Positions 35,233 to 43,196 of a DNA stretch of 64,000 nt are shown in pieces. Location: the NCBI GenBank assembly GCA_029555415.1, contig JAKPSI010000087.1:19321-83320 (forward strand). The letters are read 5' to 3'. Each line of letters starts with the position of its first letter. Within the stretch, counting starts at the first letter, position 1. The DNA is from Bacteroidota bacterium (GTDB taxonomy: Bacteria > Bacteroidota > Bacteroidia > Chitinophagales > Chitinophagaceae). The translations under genes and the position numbers were made by a program. Under the pieces are notes generated by a model that saw nothing but the letters and a program-made list of their open reading frames with translations, made no database searches and was not told where the DNA came from.

Positions 35233-35257
35233 CACACAATAAGTGACAATACTGTTG

Positions 35258-35296
35258 AAAAAGGGGTGTTTGAACGTCAAACACCCCTTTTTTCGT
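35258..35296 (+). terminator. Strong intrinsic terminator after the cystathionine beta-synthase gene
   Basis: A perfect 15-bp stem (35259-35273 with 35277-35291, core GGGGTGTTTGA/TCAAACACCCC) around ACG runs into TTTTTT. It is flanked by A residues as well, so it may act in both directions. Confidence 0.93.
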
Positions 35297-35469
35297 AGAT
35301 CTACGATATGTTTTCGGGGAGTTACCGCAACTCTGTAATGGCCACTCTACGTGGTTTTCAGTAAATAATGACGTATAAAAAAGGAGCAATTTTGCTCTAT
35401 GTAATTAATGAACTGCTAATTATTTTTGTCTTCCTGAATCGCCAATATCCAAGTAGAAAGACTAACAGA

Positions 35470-35690
35470 AATCCAGAACAGATCCTTAGAAAAACCAAAG
35501 TTTAAAATCCAAGATCCAGAAAAAACCAAAGTCCAAACCGATCCTTAGAAAAACCAAACCAAGATCCAAGTCCAATTCGAAAAACCAATCCGATCCAAGA
35601 TCCAAGAAAAAACCAAACCAAGATCCAAGTCCAGTTCGAAAAACCAATCCAATCCAAGATCCAGGAAAAAACCCATCCCAAGTCCTTGAA
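35470..35690. repeat. Long degenerate array of AAAAACCAA and GATCCAAG words
   Basis: About 220 bases are built from GATCCAAG, GTCCAA, AATCC and AAAAACCAA words with higher-order repetition (AGATCCAAGTCCAATTCG and AGATCCAAGTCCAGTTCG, 60 bases apart). The plus strand is A/C-rich and almost free of G runs, in the sense of the downstream gene. A Trp/Phe/Leu-rich ORF on the minus strand is a by-product. The rest of the spacer 35233-35994 holds the terminator at its start, the structured segment at 35735-35838 and an array at 35926-35977. Confidence 0.8.
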
Positions 35691-35734
35691 AACCATCTGT
35701 AGTCACCGTGTCCAAATCCAATGAAAGAATTAAA

Positions 35735-35838
35735 CGTCCGGAACCCTCCTGCTGCCTGAAAAGGTTGCAGGAGGCGCGGTGATCTTCCGGCCAACTTTCG
35801 CAACAATCATCCTCTCCGCTTTTTGGCGGATTTTTTTT
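35735..35838 (+). ncRNA. Possible structured RNA ending in an intrinsic terminator
   Basis: Nested stems are visible on the plus strand: outer CCGGAA (35738-35743) with TTCCGG (35785-35790), and inner CCTCCTGC (35745-35752) with GCAGGAGG (35767-35774). A 5-bp stem TCCGC/GCGGA (35815-35830) with a run of eight T follows. This layout fits a small RNA or a riboswitch-like leader about 150 bases before the gene at 35995. No clear TAnnTTTG box precedes it and I recognise no known RNA family. Confidence 0.35.
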
Positions 35839-35925
35839 GCCCCAACCTCCCCCTCCAGCCCGCTCTCCAAAAGAAATGAGGAGTACATCTTATTCAAATT
35901 CATCTTAACTAATACATCAGCACGC

Positions 35926-35977
35926 CCATTCTCCATTCTCCATTATCATTTCTCCATTATCCATTCTCCATTCTCTT
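35926..35977. repeat. TTCTCCA/TTATCCA word array upstream of the 371-aa gene
   Basis: The plus strand reads CATTCTCCATTCTCCATTATC, then TTCTCCATTATCCATTCTCC. It is C-rich and G-free on the sense strand. It ends four bases before a near -7 box (TAACTTTC, 35982-35989) and 17 bases before the gene start. Confidence 0.75.
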
Positions 35978-35994
35978 TTCGTAACTTTCAGGCA

Positions 35995-37110
35995 ATGAGT
36001 TTCGTCGAGAACCAGAACGCCCGGGAAGTCAAGCAAAGCGATAAACCTTCGCGCAAGAAACCCATGTACCCGGTCAATGAGCGGCTGCACCAGTATCTGG
36101 CGCAACAAGGCCGGGAAGTAAGGTTACCCGTTACTTATAATGATCTCCGCAATTTCACCTGGTCCGTTCCGCTGAAGGACCGCAATGGCCATGACACGCT
36201 CTGGGAAAAGACATCGTATGACAGCCGCGACTGGGAATATATCCGTGACGGTCTGGTCAGGATCTACGCGATCCTCAAAACAGAGGGCGATTTCAGTTTC
36301 ATCAGTCACCTGGATGTGGCACGTATCGACTACTGCACCTTCGGCAACTCCCACCCGTTCCGGATCCGGATCGTCAATAAATTCAACGATAACTACGACC
36401 ATTATTATATCAAGATCGCGGATGCCTCAAGGATCTATGGCCTGGAACTGGAACATATCCTGTCCCCGAACCGCATGACCTTCTTCACCTGGCAGAATAC
36501 ACTGGTGGAAGAACACATTCCGGGTATCCCGGGTGATCTGTTCATCAAACAACTGATGGACGCACCTGATACCAATAAGATCAGGCTCGCCAAGGAATTC
36601 GTTAAATTCAATGAGCGTTGTTTCGTCAGGCTGCTGGGTGATATGCGCAGCTATAATTTCGTGGTGGATATCACTCCGGATGTGGAGGATTATCAGTACC
36701 GCATTCGCTGTATCGACTTCGACCAGCAATCTTATGAAGGCAGGAAGAACCTTTACCTACCGCAGTTCTTCAAAGAGAACTATCCTTTCGTCAATCTTTG
36801 TCTCAGGCACCTGAACCGGGAATCCATCGAACAATACCAGTTCGAGGAAAGGACGATGATCACGTTCCGGCTGGCTTCCTCCCGCTACCGGATCATGGAA
36901 TTGCTGGATATCATGACAGCAGATACGATCTCCCCGGATACTAAAGTGAATGAACTCAAGACCGAACTGGCGGAATACTTCGAAAACTCATCCTTCCTGA
37001 AATGCAATTCCATGGGGCAGGTGGTCAAAACGCACCTGAAGCAGTCGCTTCGTAAGAATCTGTTCCTCGTTCAGCGGAATCTGGGAAAACAAGCGGATTC
37101 CGCCCTTTGA
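35995..37110 (+). CDS. Protein of unknown function, 371 aa, possible kinase-like fold
   Basis: Start at ATG 35995 (MSFVENQNAREVKQ). An upstream in-frame start at 35779 would be encoded by spacer and array sequence and is rejected. I do not recognise a named family. The protein is soluble, rich in charged and aromatic residues, with a Lys/Arg-rich N-terminus. The stretch YQYRIRCIDFDQQSYEGRKN near residue 245 is like the D-F-D metal-binding motif of aminoglycoside-phosphotransferase/HipA-like kinases, and an upstream FIKQ might serve as an ATP lysine, but no complete kinase motif set can be shown. It is monocistronic between strong arrays and the aldolase gene. Confidence 0.75.
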   Translation: MSFVENQNAREVKQSDKPSRKKPMYPVNERLHQYLAQQGREVRLPVTYNDLRNFTWSVPLKDRNGHDTLWEKTSYDSRDWEYIRDGLVRIYAILKTEGDFSFISHLDVARIDYCTFGNSHPFRIRIVNKFNDNYDHYYIKIADASRIYGLELEHILSPNRMTFFTWQNTLVEEHIPGIPGDLFIKQLMDAPDTNKIRLAKEFVKFNERCFVRLLGDMRSYNFVVDITPDVEDYQYRIRCIDFDQQSYEGRKNLYLPQFFKENYPFVNLCLRHLNRESIEQYQFEERTMITFRLASSRYRIMELLDIMTADTISPDTKVNELKTELAEYFENSSFLKCNSMGQVVKTHLKQSLRKNLFLVQRNLGKQADSAL

Positions 37111-37208
37111 GCACGGTCCTTTCCCACTAACGCAAAATGGGGTATATTGCGCCCCGTTACATTGCTGCTTGCTATTTTTACAAACACATTTAAAAAAGCA
37201 GATCCAAC

Positions 37209-38276
37209 ATGAAAAAGTACAGAGCCGGGGTATTGTTCGGCGAAGAGCTGGAAGCCCTTTACAATGACGCCAAAGCGAACAATTTTGCCCTTCCTGCCGT
37301 CAACACCATCGGTACCAACACCATCAACGCCACCCTAGAAACAGCGGCGAAAGTGAACTCCCCCGTTATCGTTCAGTTCTCCAATGGCGGTGCCCAGTTC
37401 ATTGCCGGTAAAGGCATGCCGAACGACCAGCTGCAAGGCAATATCTACGGAGCTATCTCCGGTGCCCTGCATATCCACAACGTGGCGAAGCACTATGGTG
37501 TATCCGTTGTATTGCATACGGACCATGCTGCAAAAAAATGGCTGCCCTGGATCAGTGGTCTGATCGATGCAGGTGTACAGTTCCATAAAGAAAAAGGACA
37601 ACCCCTCTTCAGTTCCCACATGCTCGATCTGAGCGAAGAACCGATCCAGGAGAATATTCATACTTCCGTTGAATTCTTCAAACGCATGCAGCCCCTCGGT
37701 ATGGGTATCGAGATCGAATTGGGTGTAACAGGCGGTGAAGAAGACGGCGTAGATAACAGTGACGTTGAGAACTCCAAACTCTATACGCAGCCTGAAGATG
37801 TGGCTTATGCTTATGAAGAGCTGGGTAAGGTCGGCAAATTATTCACTGTCGCGGCCGCATTCGGCAACGTACACGGCGTGTACAAACCGGGTAATGTGGA
37901 ACTGCGTCCTGTGATCCTCCACAACAGCCAGGAATACATCCAGAAGAAACATAATACAGGCGAAAAACCCGTATACTTCGTATTCCATGGTGGCAGCGGC
38001 TCCCCGCAGCATCAGATCCGCGAAGCGATCGGCTATGGTGCCATCAAGATGAATATCGATACCGACCTGCAATGGGCTTTCTGGGAAGGCATCCTGAACA
38101 ATTACAAAAAGAACGAAGGATACCTGCAGGGCCAGCTCGGCAACCCCGAAGGCGAGGACAAACCGAACAAGAAGCATTACGATCCCCGTGTATGGCTGCG
38201 TAAAGGCGAAGAGAGCTTCATCAAACGTCTGGAAGTGGCTTTTGAAGACCTGAATTGTATTAACAGAAATAGTTAA
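37209..38276 (+). CDS. fba: Class II fructose-bisphosphate aldolase
   Basis: The 355-residue zinc-dependent aldolase interconverts fructose 1,6-bisphosphate with dihydroxyacetone phosphate and glyceraldehyde 3-phosphate. Visible motifs are LPAVNTIGTNTINATLETA, the zinc-ligand segment VVLHTDHAAKKW near residues 95-106, GIEIELGVTGGEEDGVDN, FGNVHGVYKPGN, and the phosphate-binding VFHGGSGSP. It fits class IIA, the type of E. coli FbaA (359 residues). The AT-rich box TATTTTTA (near 37171) about 30 bases upstream may be the -7 element. It ends in a word array followed by a terminator. Confidence 0.97.
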   Translation: MKKYRAGVLFGEELEALYNDAKANNFALPAVNTIGTNTINATLETAAKVNSPVIVQFSNGGAQFIAGKGMPNDQLQGNIYGAISGALHIHNVAKHYGVSVVLHTDHAAKKWLPWISGLIDAGVQFHKEKGQPLFSSHMLDLSEEPIQENIHTSVEFFKRMQPLGMGIEIELGVTGGEEDGVDNSDVENSKLYTQPEDVAYAYEELGKVGKLFTVAAAFGNVHGVYKPGNVELRPVILHNSQEYIQKKHNTGEKPVYFVFHGGSGSPQHQIREAIGYGAIKMNIDTDLQWAFWEGILNNYKKNEGYLQGQLGNPEGEDKPNKKHYDPRVWLRKGEESFIKRLEVAFEDLNCINRNS

Positions 38277-38306
38277 TAGGTTATAGGTAAAAGGTAACAG
38301 GTAAAC
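38277..38306. repeat. GGTTATA/GGTAAAA word array after the aldolase stop codon
   Basis: Immediately after the TAG stop codon the plus strand reads GTTATAGGTAAAAGGTAACA and continues GGTAAAC. It is G-rich on the sense strand of the gene that ends. Confidence 0.75.
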
Positions 38307-38329
38307 AGCCCCTGCTTTATATCATTGAG

Positions 38330-38358
38330 ATCCTGCCGGAAACGGCGGGATTTTTTTT
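38330..38358 (+). terminator. Intrinsic terminator of the aldolase gene
   Basis: A 9-bp stem ATCCTGCCG / CGGCGGGAT (one T-G pair) with loop GAAA is followed by eight T residues. Confidence 0.88.
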
Positions 38359-38443
38359 ATAAAATGGCTTGATGGCTAAGGGAATCTCACTCCGGATTAA
38401 ACCCAATGCTCAGTGCCAATTGCAAACTGCTCAAAGTTCAATC

Positions 38444-38492
38444 CCTCTCACCTATCCATTATCCATTATCATTTATCCATTATCAATTATCC
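38444..38492. repeat. TTATCCA word array ending inside the stop region of the CX4CH lipoprotein gene
   Basis: The plus strand reads CCTCTCACCTATCCATTATCC followed by CATTATCATTTATCC words and overlaps the last codons of the minus-strand gene ending at 38483. On that gene's sense strand it is G-rich (GGATAATTGATAATGG). Confidence 0.75.
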
Positions 38493-38806
38493 TTCCTTCC
38501 ATTACTGATCCAGCAAAGTATCGCAGATCGCTCAGGACCAGTCAGGGTTTTCCCTATAGGCATTCGCCCGGATGCGACAGCCTGGCTTATCTGACCAGAT
38601 CCATCATGTGCGGTAATATACACATCCAGCACTGGTCGTTGCACATCATCATGGCATCCGGCATCGCTGCAATATTGATGAAGAATGGGTTTCACTGTTT
38701 GGGCAAAACTGATATTAGGATCACAGGTTGAAGTATTTGTATGTGATTTACTGCAGGCAGACAGTAAAGATGTGATCAGCATGAGAGCGTAAACATAACG
38801 AAGCAT
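38483..38806 (-). CDS. Small lipoprotein with cytochrome c-like CX4CH motif (paralogue of 52279-52638)
   Basis: Start at 38806 (MLRYVYALMLITSLLSAC), 107 residues with lipobox Cys18; an upstream in-frame start at 38857 adds 17 residues before the signal and is rejected. The mature domain (SFAQTVKPILHQYCSDAGCHDD...MPIGKTLTGPERSAILCWISNGRKDN) has the layout of small cytochrome c-like proteins. It has an N-terminal Cys-His motif, a later Met in a MP segment, and a C-terminal helix ILCWIxxG. The heme-like motif is C-x4-C-H rather than C-x2-C-H. It shares this architecture with the protein at 52279-52638. Heme binding is plausible but not shown by sequence alone. Confidence 0.75.
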   Translation of the reverse strand: MLRYVYALMLITSLLSACSKSHTNTSTCDPNISFAQTVKPILHQYCSDAGCHDDVQRPVLDVYITAHDGSGQISQAVASGRMPIGKTLTGPERSAILCWISNGRKDN

Positions 38807-38875
38807 TGGCGAATGTAACACCTCAATATTATCCCAATATGAATAGCGGTTAACCATGTGTTAAACAACAGTAAT

Positions 38876-38953
38876 ACCTACTTTCCACTATCTATCACCT
38901 CTTACCTGTAACCTCTTACCTGTCACCAATTATCCATTATCAACCATCAATTA
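38876..38953. repeat. CTTACCTGTAACC and TTATCCA word arrays between two minus-strand genes
   Basis: The plus strand reads CTATCACCTCTTACC, TGTAACCTCTTACC, TGTCACC, then AATTATCCATTATCAACC. On the minus strand it is G-rich. It lies after the porP terminator and upstream of the lipoprotein start, so it could belong to either gene. This is the one array whose gene assignment is ambiguous. Confidence 0.7.
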
Positions 38954-38954
38954 A

Positions 38955-38984
38955 TAAAAAAGGCCTCCGGGATCCCGGAGGCCT
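38955..38984 (-). terminator. Intrinsic terminator of the porP operon
   Basis: A perfect 24-base palindrome (38961-38984, arms AGGCCTCCGGGA / TCCCGGAGGCCT) is flanked on the plus strand by AAAAAA, giving a U tract on the minus strand, 22 bases after the porP stop. Confidence 0.9.
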
Positions 38985-39006
38985 GCTTACTATTAAGGGC
39001 CTTTCA

Positions 39007-39903
39007 CTATTTCATGATATTATAGCGCAATACCAGTTCATGTGCGAAGGAACCGGCATCATAGATGCTGAGCGGTGAATTGTAGATATCGAATGCATAT
39101 CCTACCGTGAACTTCTTGTTGATGTTCACACCTGCGGAAAGGATGAAGCTTTGCTTTTTACGCATTGCTACACCCCACCAGAACACTTCATTATGCTCTA
39201 CGTGGAAACCAGCCTGAAGATCGACAGGTGCATTGGGCAGGTAAGTGACCAGGACATGCGGTGTGATGGTGGTATTGTTATCCACGTTCCATTTGTAACG
39301 CGCGTTGAAATAGTAGTGACGGTACAAACGGGCGGATTCCGTAGTGGTCAGGTTGCCGGTATAGAAGTCCAGTTTGGACTGCACCAGTTGTGAAACGGAT
39401 GCGCCGATCTGGAGGTGTTTGCCGGTGTAAGAAAGACCAAAACCCGCGTCGAACAGGGAGCGGTTATCAGATGTACCCAGTGCCGGATCAGCACCCAGTG
39501 TGCTGCTCAGCTTGGCTCGGTCCAGTGAGAATTGCTGAAAACGTGCTTCCAGTCCCAGTGAGAAGATCCCGCCTTTACCGGTTTCAATATGCTTTGCAAA
39601 AGCAACCGTTGCACCGGTACGTGAAGTAGGTCCGGTTTTATCTGAATACAGATAACCACCCAGCCCGATCTGATGCTGCGGAAGATCCACAGAACCGAAT
39701 ACGGTTGATGTTTTCGGACTTCCGTCGATACCACTCCATTGGGTACGGTAAGTAGCGCCTAAGGTCACTTTCTGATCCACCCCGGCCAGGGAAGGATTGA
39801 ACAATCCACCCTGCATTTCGTACAGGGAAGAAGTATGGATCTGCTGCGCGGACGCACCGAGTACGGAACCGGCGAACAGGAATGCAAGAATATAATGTTT
39901 CAT
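39007..39903 (-). CDS. PorP/SprF-family type IX secretion membrane protein
   Basis: The 298-residue protein has a signal peptide (FLFAGSVLGASAQ) and is an outer-membrane barrel of the PorP/SprF family. The typical opening is QQIHTSSLYEMQGGLFNPSLAGVDQKVTLGATYRTQWSGIDGSPKT, in which 'NPA/SxAG' and 'xYRxQW' are family signatures. Later segments such as GLGGYLYSDKTGPTSRTG also fit. SprF-type proteins serve individual T9SS cargo proteins with type B domains, helping secretion or surface attachment. Here the cargo gene with such a domain ends 19 bases upstream in the same operon, which matches the sprB-sprF arrangement of Flavobacterium. Confidence 0.93.
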   Translation of the reverse strand: MKHYILAFLFAGSVLGASAQQIHTSSLYEMQGGLFNPSLAGVDQKVTLGATYRTQWSGIDGSPKTSTVFGSVDLPQHQIGLGGYLYSDKTGPTSRTGATVAFAKHIETGKGGIFSLGLEARFQQFSLDRAKLSSTLGADPALGTSDNRSLFDAGFGLSYTGKHLQIGASVSQLVQSKLDFYTGNLTTTESARLYRHYYFNARYKWNVDNNTTITPHVLVTYLPNAPVDLQAGFHVEHNEVFWWGVAMRKKQSFILSAGVNINKKFTVGYAFDIYNSPLSIYDAGSFAHELVLRYNIMK

Positions 39904-39922
39904 GATGTTGTTGTGTTTTGGC

Positions 39923-42900
39923 TTATCTCAAAATTGTTACGTTACCCTTCACTCCTACTTTCTTACCATTGATGAGTGTGTACTCAACGATGTAGTAGTA
40001 AGTTCCGTCTGCTACGGCTTTACCACTGAAAGTACCATCCCAGTTATTGGTATAGTTGGCATTCTCATAAACGACGTTACCATAACGGTTGAACACCCTT
40101 ACATGCACCTGTTTGCTGCAGGTACCGCCGTTGTTCGTTACGATCCAGCGGTCGTTCAGGCCATCACCATTCGGTGTAAATGCATCCATCACTTTGATAC
40201 AATCGGGCAGTACGTTCACATTCACATTATCCGCGGACACACAACCATTGGTTGCAGTTACGGTCAGCGTGTACGCGGTCGTAACTACAGGCTGTACCAG
40301 CGGAGCAAGTGAGCCTGTATTGGAACCAATGATACCCGTATTCGGTGTCCAGGTGAATGATTGTACAGGAAGGCTGGAAGAACCTGCCAGCGTTGTATAA
40401 TCACCCTGAAGAATTGTAACATCCTGACCTGCATAAACAGTCGGATGCGGTTTCACGCCGATCGTAACGGTCTTGGTGAAATTACCGCAGAAAGCATCTT
40501 TCACACTGATCACGTGATTACCTGCTGCTAAACCTGTGAAGGTATTGGCAGGCTGATAAGCCCCGCCATCGATACTGTATGTATAAGGTGCGATACCACC
40601 AACTGCATTGATCGTCACTGCACCTTGTGCTGCATTGTCACAGGTAACAGTGAGCGCTTCAGTCATGGAAACATTGTAAGCGGTAGTATCTCCGTACTCC
40701 ATGATCGCTCCGGCAGTGCTGGCCACACCAAATCCGGACACGAACAATTTGCGGTTCGCCATGGTCACACCTGCGGGAACCGTACGGGGTGCGAAAGCAA
40801 GGTTATTGAAGATCGTACCTGTTGGAGAAAGATCCAATGTCCAGCTGGCACCGCCATTTGTGGTCTTAAGGAGCACACCACCGGGTGTGACCACATAACC
40901 ATTGTTGATATCATGGAAAAGGACAGCATTCAGGTTACCTACCGGTGAGATCGTTGGGATGTTACCCGTGATATCCACCCATGATGCACCACCATCCGTA
41001 GTACGGTATACTCTTCTCACGGACTGACTGGTGAACATGTTACCCACTGCAAATACAACATTGTCGCTCAGTGCCTGAATATCGGTATAAGTGATCGCAG
41101 TATTCGGGAAGCCGGTCGGGAACTGATTGAGCGCCGGGAAAGGATTGATGCTTGTCCAGGTCGTACCTCCATCGGTCGTTTTGTAGATACCGTTACGGGA
41201 ACCGGCTACATAACCCACTAAACGGCTCGGGAAAGCCATTTGTGAAAGTGTCGGTGCAGTGAATGCCGGTGTGGTGGTCGTTGCAGAAATATCAACGGTC
41301 TGCCATGTCGTTCCGCTGTTATAAGAACGGAAGAATGTAGATTTCCTGCTGGCGGTCGGAACACTGAAAGAACTGTAACCGACAGCATAAACGGTGTCGT
41401 TTCCAACGCCTGCAACATCATTCATCTGGTAGTTGACATCCGTATAAGCAGGGTCGAGTGTGGTACCTTTATCCGTTGATTTGTATATCACTCCATTGCT
41501 GACCGCAACATAGAATTTACCTGTATTAGGATAAGCCTGCCCATTGATAGAATAGAAAGATGCAGCAAAATCGGGTCTGCTTTTATCCACCCAGGTCTTG
41601 CCACCATCTGAGGTGACTACGATCGTTGAACTACCGGAAGCAATTCCATTATTACAATCCGCAAATTCGGTTTCAGCATAACCACCACCGGGAGCTACGA
41701 AGTTGTAATTCGTGACCCAGTTCTGCCATGCTGCTGCCATTGCATAAACACCATTGGAGCCCATGGAAAGCATTTTGCCATCAGGAGCGATATCGAAAGC
41801 CCACGTGGAGCTTGAACTGTAATTCTGACCCTGGGGAAGACTGTTATAACGTACCCAGTTCCTGCCGGTATCACTGGAAACCCAAAGCAAGCCATTGCCT
41901 GCCGCTGCAAACAACTGGCCCGCGCTGTTCCTGCGCATCTGATATGGGTTAGAAGCCAGTAACACCTGAGGGTTAGGGATCGGTGTTGCATTCAGGGGCG
42001 GGAAAGGGAAATTCAAAACCTGATATTTACCTTTTTCATATCGTCCCGGCACATTCACATTCAATGTACTGTCATTCTTTCCGGTATTCACACGTACCAC
42101 GGTATTATTGTTGAATGACATAAGGACAACCGTTGAATCGTTGATGATATTCATGGCACGGTATGTCTGAGCTGCGGGAGTGATATTAGCGTAACGTGAA
42201 CTGCAAAGTACGGTCGCAACCGTTACACCTGTATAACCGAGCCTCTCCTTACTGAGTGAATAATCCACGATGCCATTCTTCGTTACTTTCCACAGCAAAG
42301 CTGCAGTATGCGCACCCGAAGTAGTATTGGTATTATTAGGTACACAGGTTGTTGTATTTACAGCTGGATGTGCCGGGAATAAAGGGCTGCCTGATCCACA
42401 AACGAAACCAGTTGAATCATTGATGAATTCAATGCGGTAGATATCCTTCGCTTTCGCATCCACATTATATGCAACAGGAGCGAGATTGGGATTATTGATA
42501 TAACCGATACGGGTGATTCCGTTCACTGGCGGTGCGGACAGGGAGTCCCATGTGCTGCCACCATTACGTGTAACATATAATTTGGGAAGGGAATCAGGTG
42601 TATTGAATGTACCGCCGATATAACCTACTGTAGATGACGTGAACCAAACCGCGTTGATGGCTTTCTGGTTACCATACAGCGGATTCACTACCAGTGACCA
42701 GGTGCTACCGCCATCCGTTGTTTTGGCCAGACATCCTGAACTACCCACCGCATAAGCGATACTGGCCGTTACAAAATGTACGTCTGCAAAAGTCGGCTTG
42801 GTCACCAAACCCGTACTGGTCGTAAATGTGAACACACCATACTTCCAGTTCAAACCGCCATCCGTGCTTTTCGCGATACCACCGTCTGAACCAACGGCGA

Positions 42901-43078
42901 TCACATTCGTATTGTCGAAATAGTCAACATCCAGCACTGTAAAACCGAATGGACGGGGATTGCTGAAACGCCAGTTCGCAGTATTGTACTGCCCCTGCTG
43001 ACCTTTTGCGATCCCACTGACACAGATCATAATGAACAACAGGTAAGCGCACTTACTCACAAAGCAGTTCTTTGTCAT
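39923..43078 (-). CDS. Large secreted beta-propeller protein with T9SS type B sorting domain
   Basis: This 1051-residue protein has a signal peptide (LLFIMICVSGIAKGQ). The body consists of repeated BNR/Ycf48-like blades with the G-G-x-T/S-W motif (STDGGLNWKYG, TTDGGSTWSLV, TRNGGSTWDSL, TSDGGKTWVDK, TTDGGTTWTSI, TTDGGASWVDI, TTNGGASWTLD). They suggest one or two seven-bladed propellers over residues 30-800. A SprB-like segment (VTCDNAAQGAVTINAVGGIAPYTYSIDGG) and an Ig-like region follow. The C-terminus (VMDAFTPNGDGLNDRWIV, VRVFNRYGNVVYEN) is the type B export domain. It is probably a surface-exposed adhesin or sensor. It is co-transcribed with porP/sprF and divergent from the IgGFc-binding-like gene. 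Confidence 0.93.
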   Translation of the reverse strand: MTKNCFVSKCAYLLFIMICVSGIAKGQQGQYNTANWRFSNPRPFGFTVLDVDYFDNTNVIAVGSDGGIAKSTDGGLNWKYGVFTFTTSTGLVTKPTFADVHFVTASIAYAVGSSGCLAKTTDGGSTWSLVVNPLYGNQKAINAVWFTSSTVGYIGGTFNTPDSLPKLYVTRNGGSTWDSLSAPPVNGITRIGYINNPNLAPVAYNVDAKAKDIYRIEFINDSTGFVCGSGSPLFPAHPAVNTTTCVPNNTNTTSGAHTAALLWKVTKNGIVDYSLSKERLGYTGVTVATVLCSSRYANITPAAQTYRAMNIINDSTVVLMSFNNNTVVRVNTGKNDSTLNVNVPGRYEKGKYQVLNFPFPPLNATPIPNPQVLLASNPYQMRRNSAGQLFAAAGNGLLWVSSDTGRNWVRYNSLPQGQNYSSSSTWAFDIAPDGKMLSMGSNGVYAMAAAWQNWVTNYNFVAPGGGYAETEFADCNNGIASGSSTIVVTSDGGKTWVDKSRPDFAASFYSINGQAYPNTGKFYVAVSNGVIYKSTDKGTTLDPAYTDVNYQMNDVAGVGNDTVYAVGYSSFSVPTASRKSTFFRSYNSGTTWQTVDISATTTTPAFTAPTLSQMAFPSRLVGYVAGSRNGIYKTTDGGTTWTSINPFPALNQFPTGFPNTAITYTDIQALSDNVVFAVGNMFTSQSVRRVYRTTDGGASWVDITGNIPTISPVGNLNAVLFHDINNGYVVTPGGVLLKTTNGGASWTLDLSPTGTIFNNLAFAPRTVPAGVTMANRKLFVSGFGVASTAGAIMEYGDTTAYNVSMTEALTVTCDNAAQGAVTINAVGGIAPYTYSIDGGAYQPANTFTGLAAGNHVISVKDAFCGNFTKTVTIGVKPHPTVYAGQDVTILQGDYTTLAGSSSLPVQSFTWTPNTGIIGSNTGSLAPLVQPVVTTAYTLTVTATNGCVSADNVNVNVLPDCIKVMDAFTPNGDGLNDRWIVTNNGGTCSKQVHVRVFNRYGNVVYENANYTNNWDGTFSGKAVADGTYYYIVEYTLINGKKVGVKGNVTILR

Positions 43079-43141
43079 AATGGATAACTTTTTAGTTTTG
43101 GTATAAGGGAAAGCAATATTAGAGTATGCCCGAAAACTGGC

Positions 43142-43159
43142 TGTAGAATTAATTCTACA
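43142..43159. promoter_or_regulatory. Perfect 18-bp palindrome between two divergent T9SS cargo genes
   Basis: TGTAGAATTAATTCTACA is a perfect inverted repeat in the 118-base divergent spacer. Near -7 boxes flank it: TATATTCG on the plus strand (43170-43177) and TAATATTG on the minus strand (43114-43121). It lies over or beside the -33 region of both, where a repressor or activator dimer would control the two genes together. Confidence 0.55.
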
Positions 43160-43196
43160 TTGAGTTAGCTATATTCGTCTCAATATTGGAACGTAA

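Noticed and set aside
35502..35696. Trp/Phe/Leu-rich ORF on the minus strand
   Set aside because: It is a direct product of the AAAAACCAA/GATCCAAG array, with no start context and no homology-like features.
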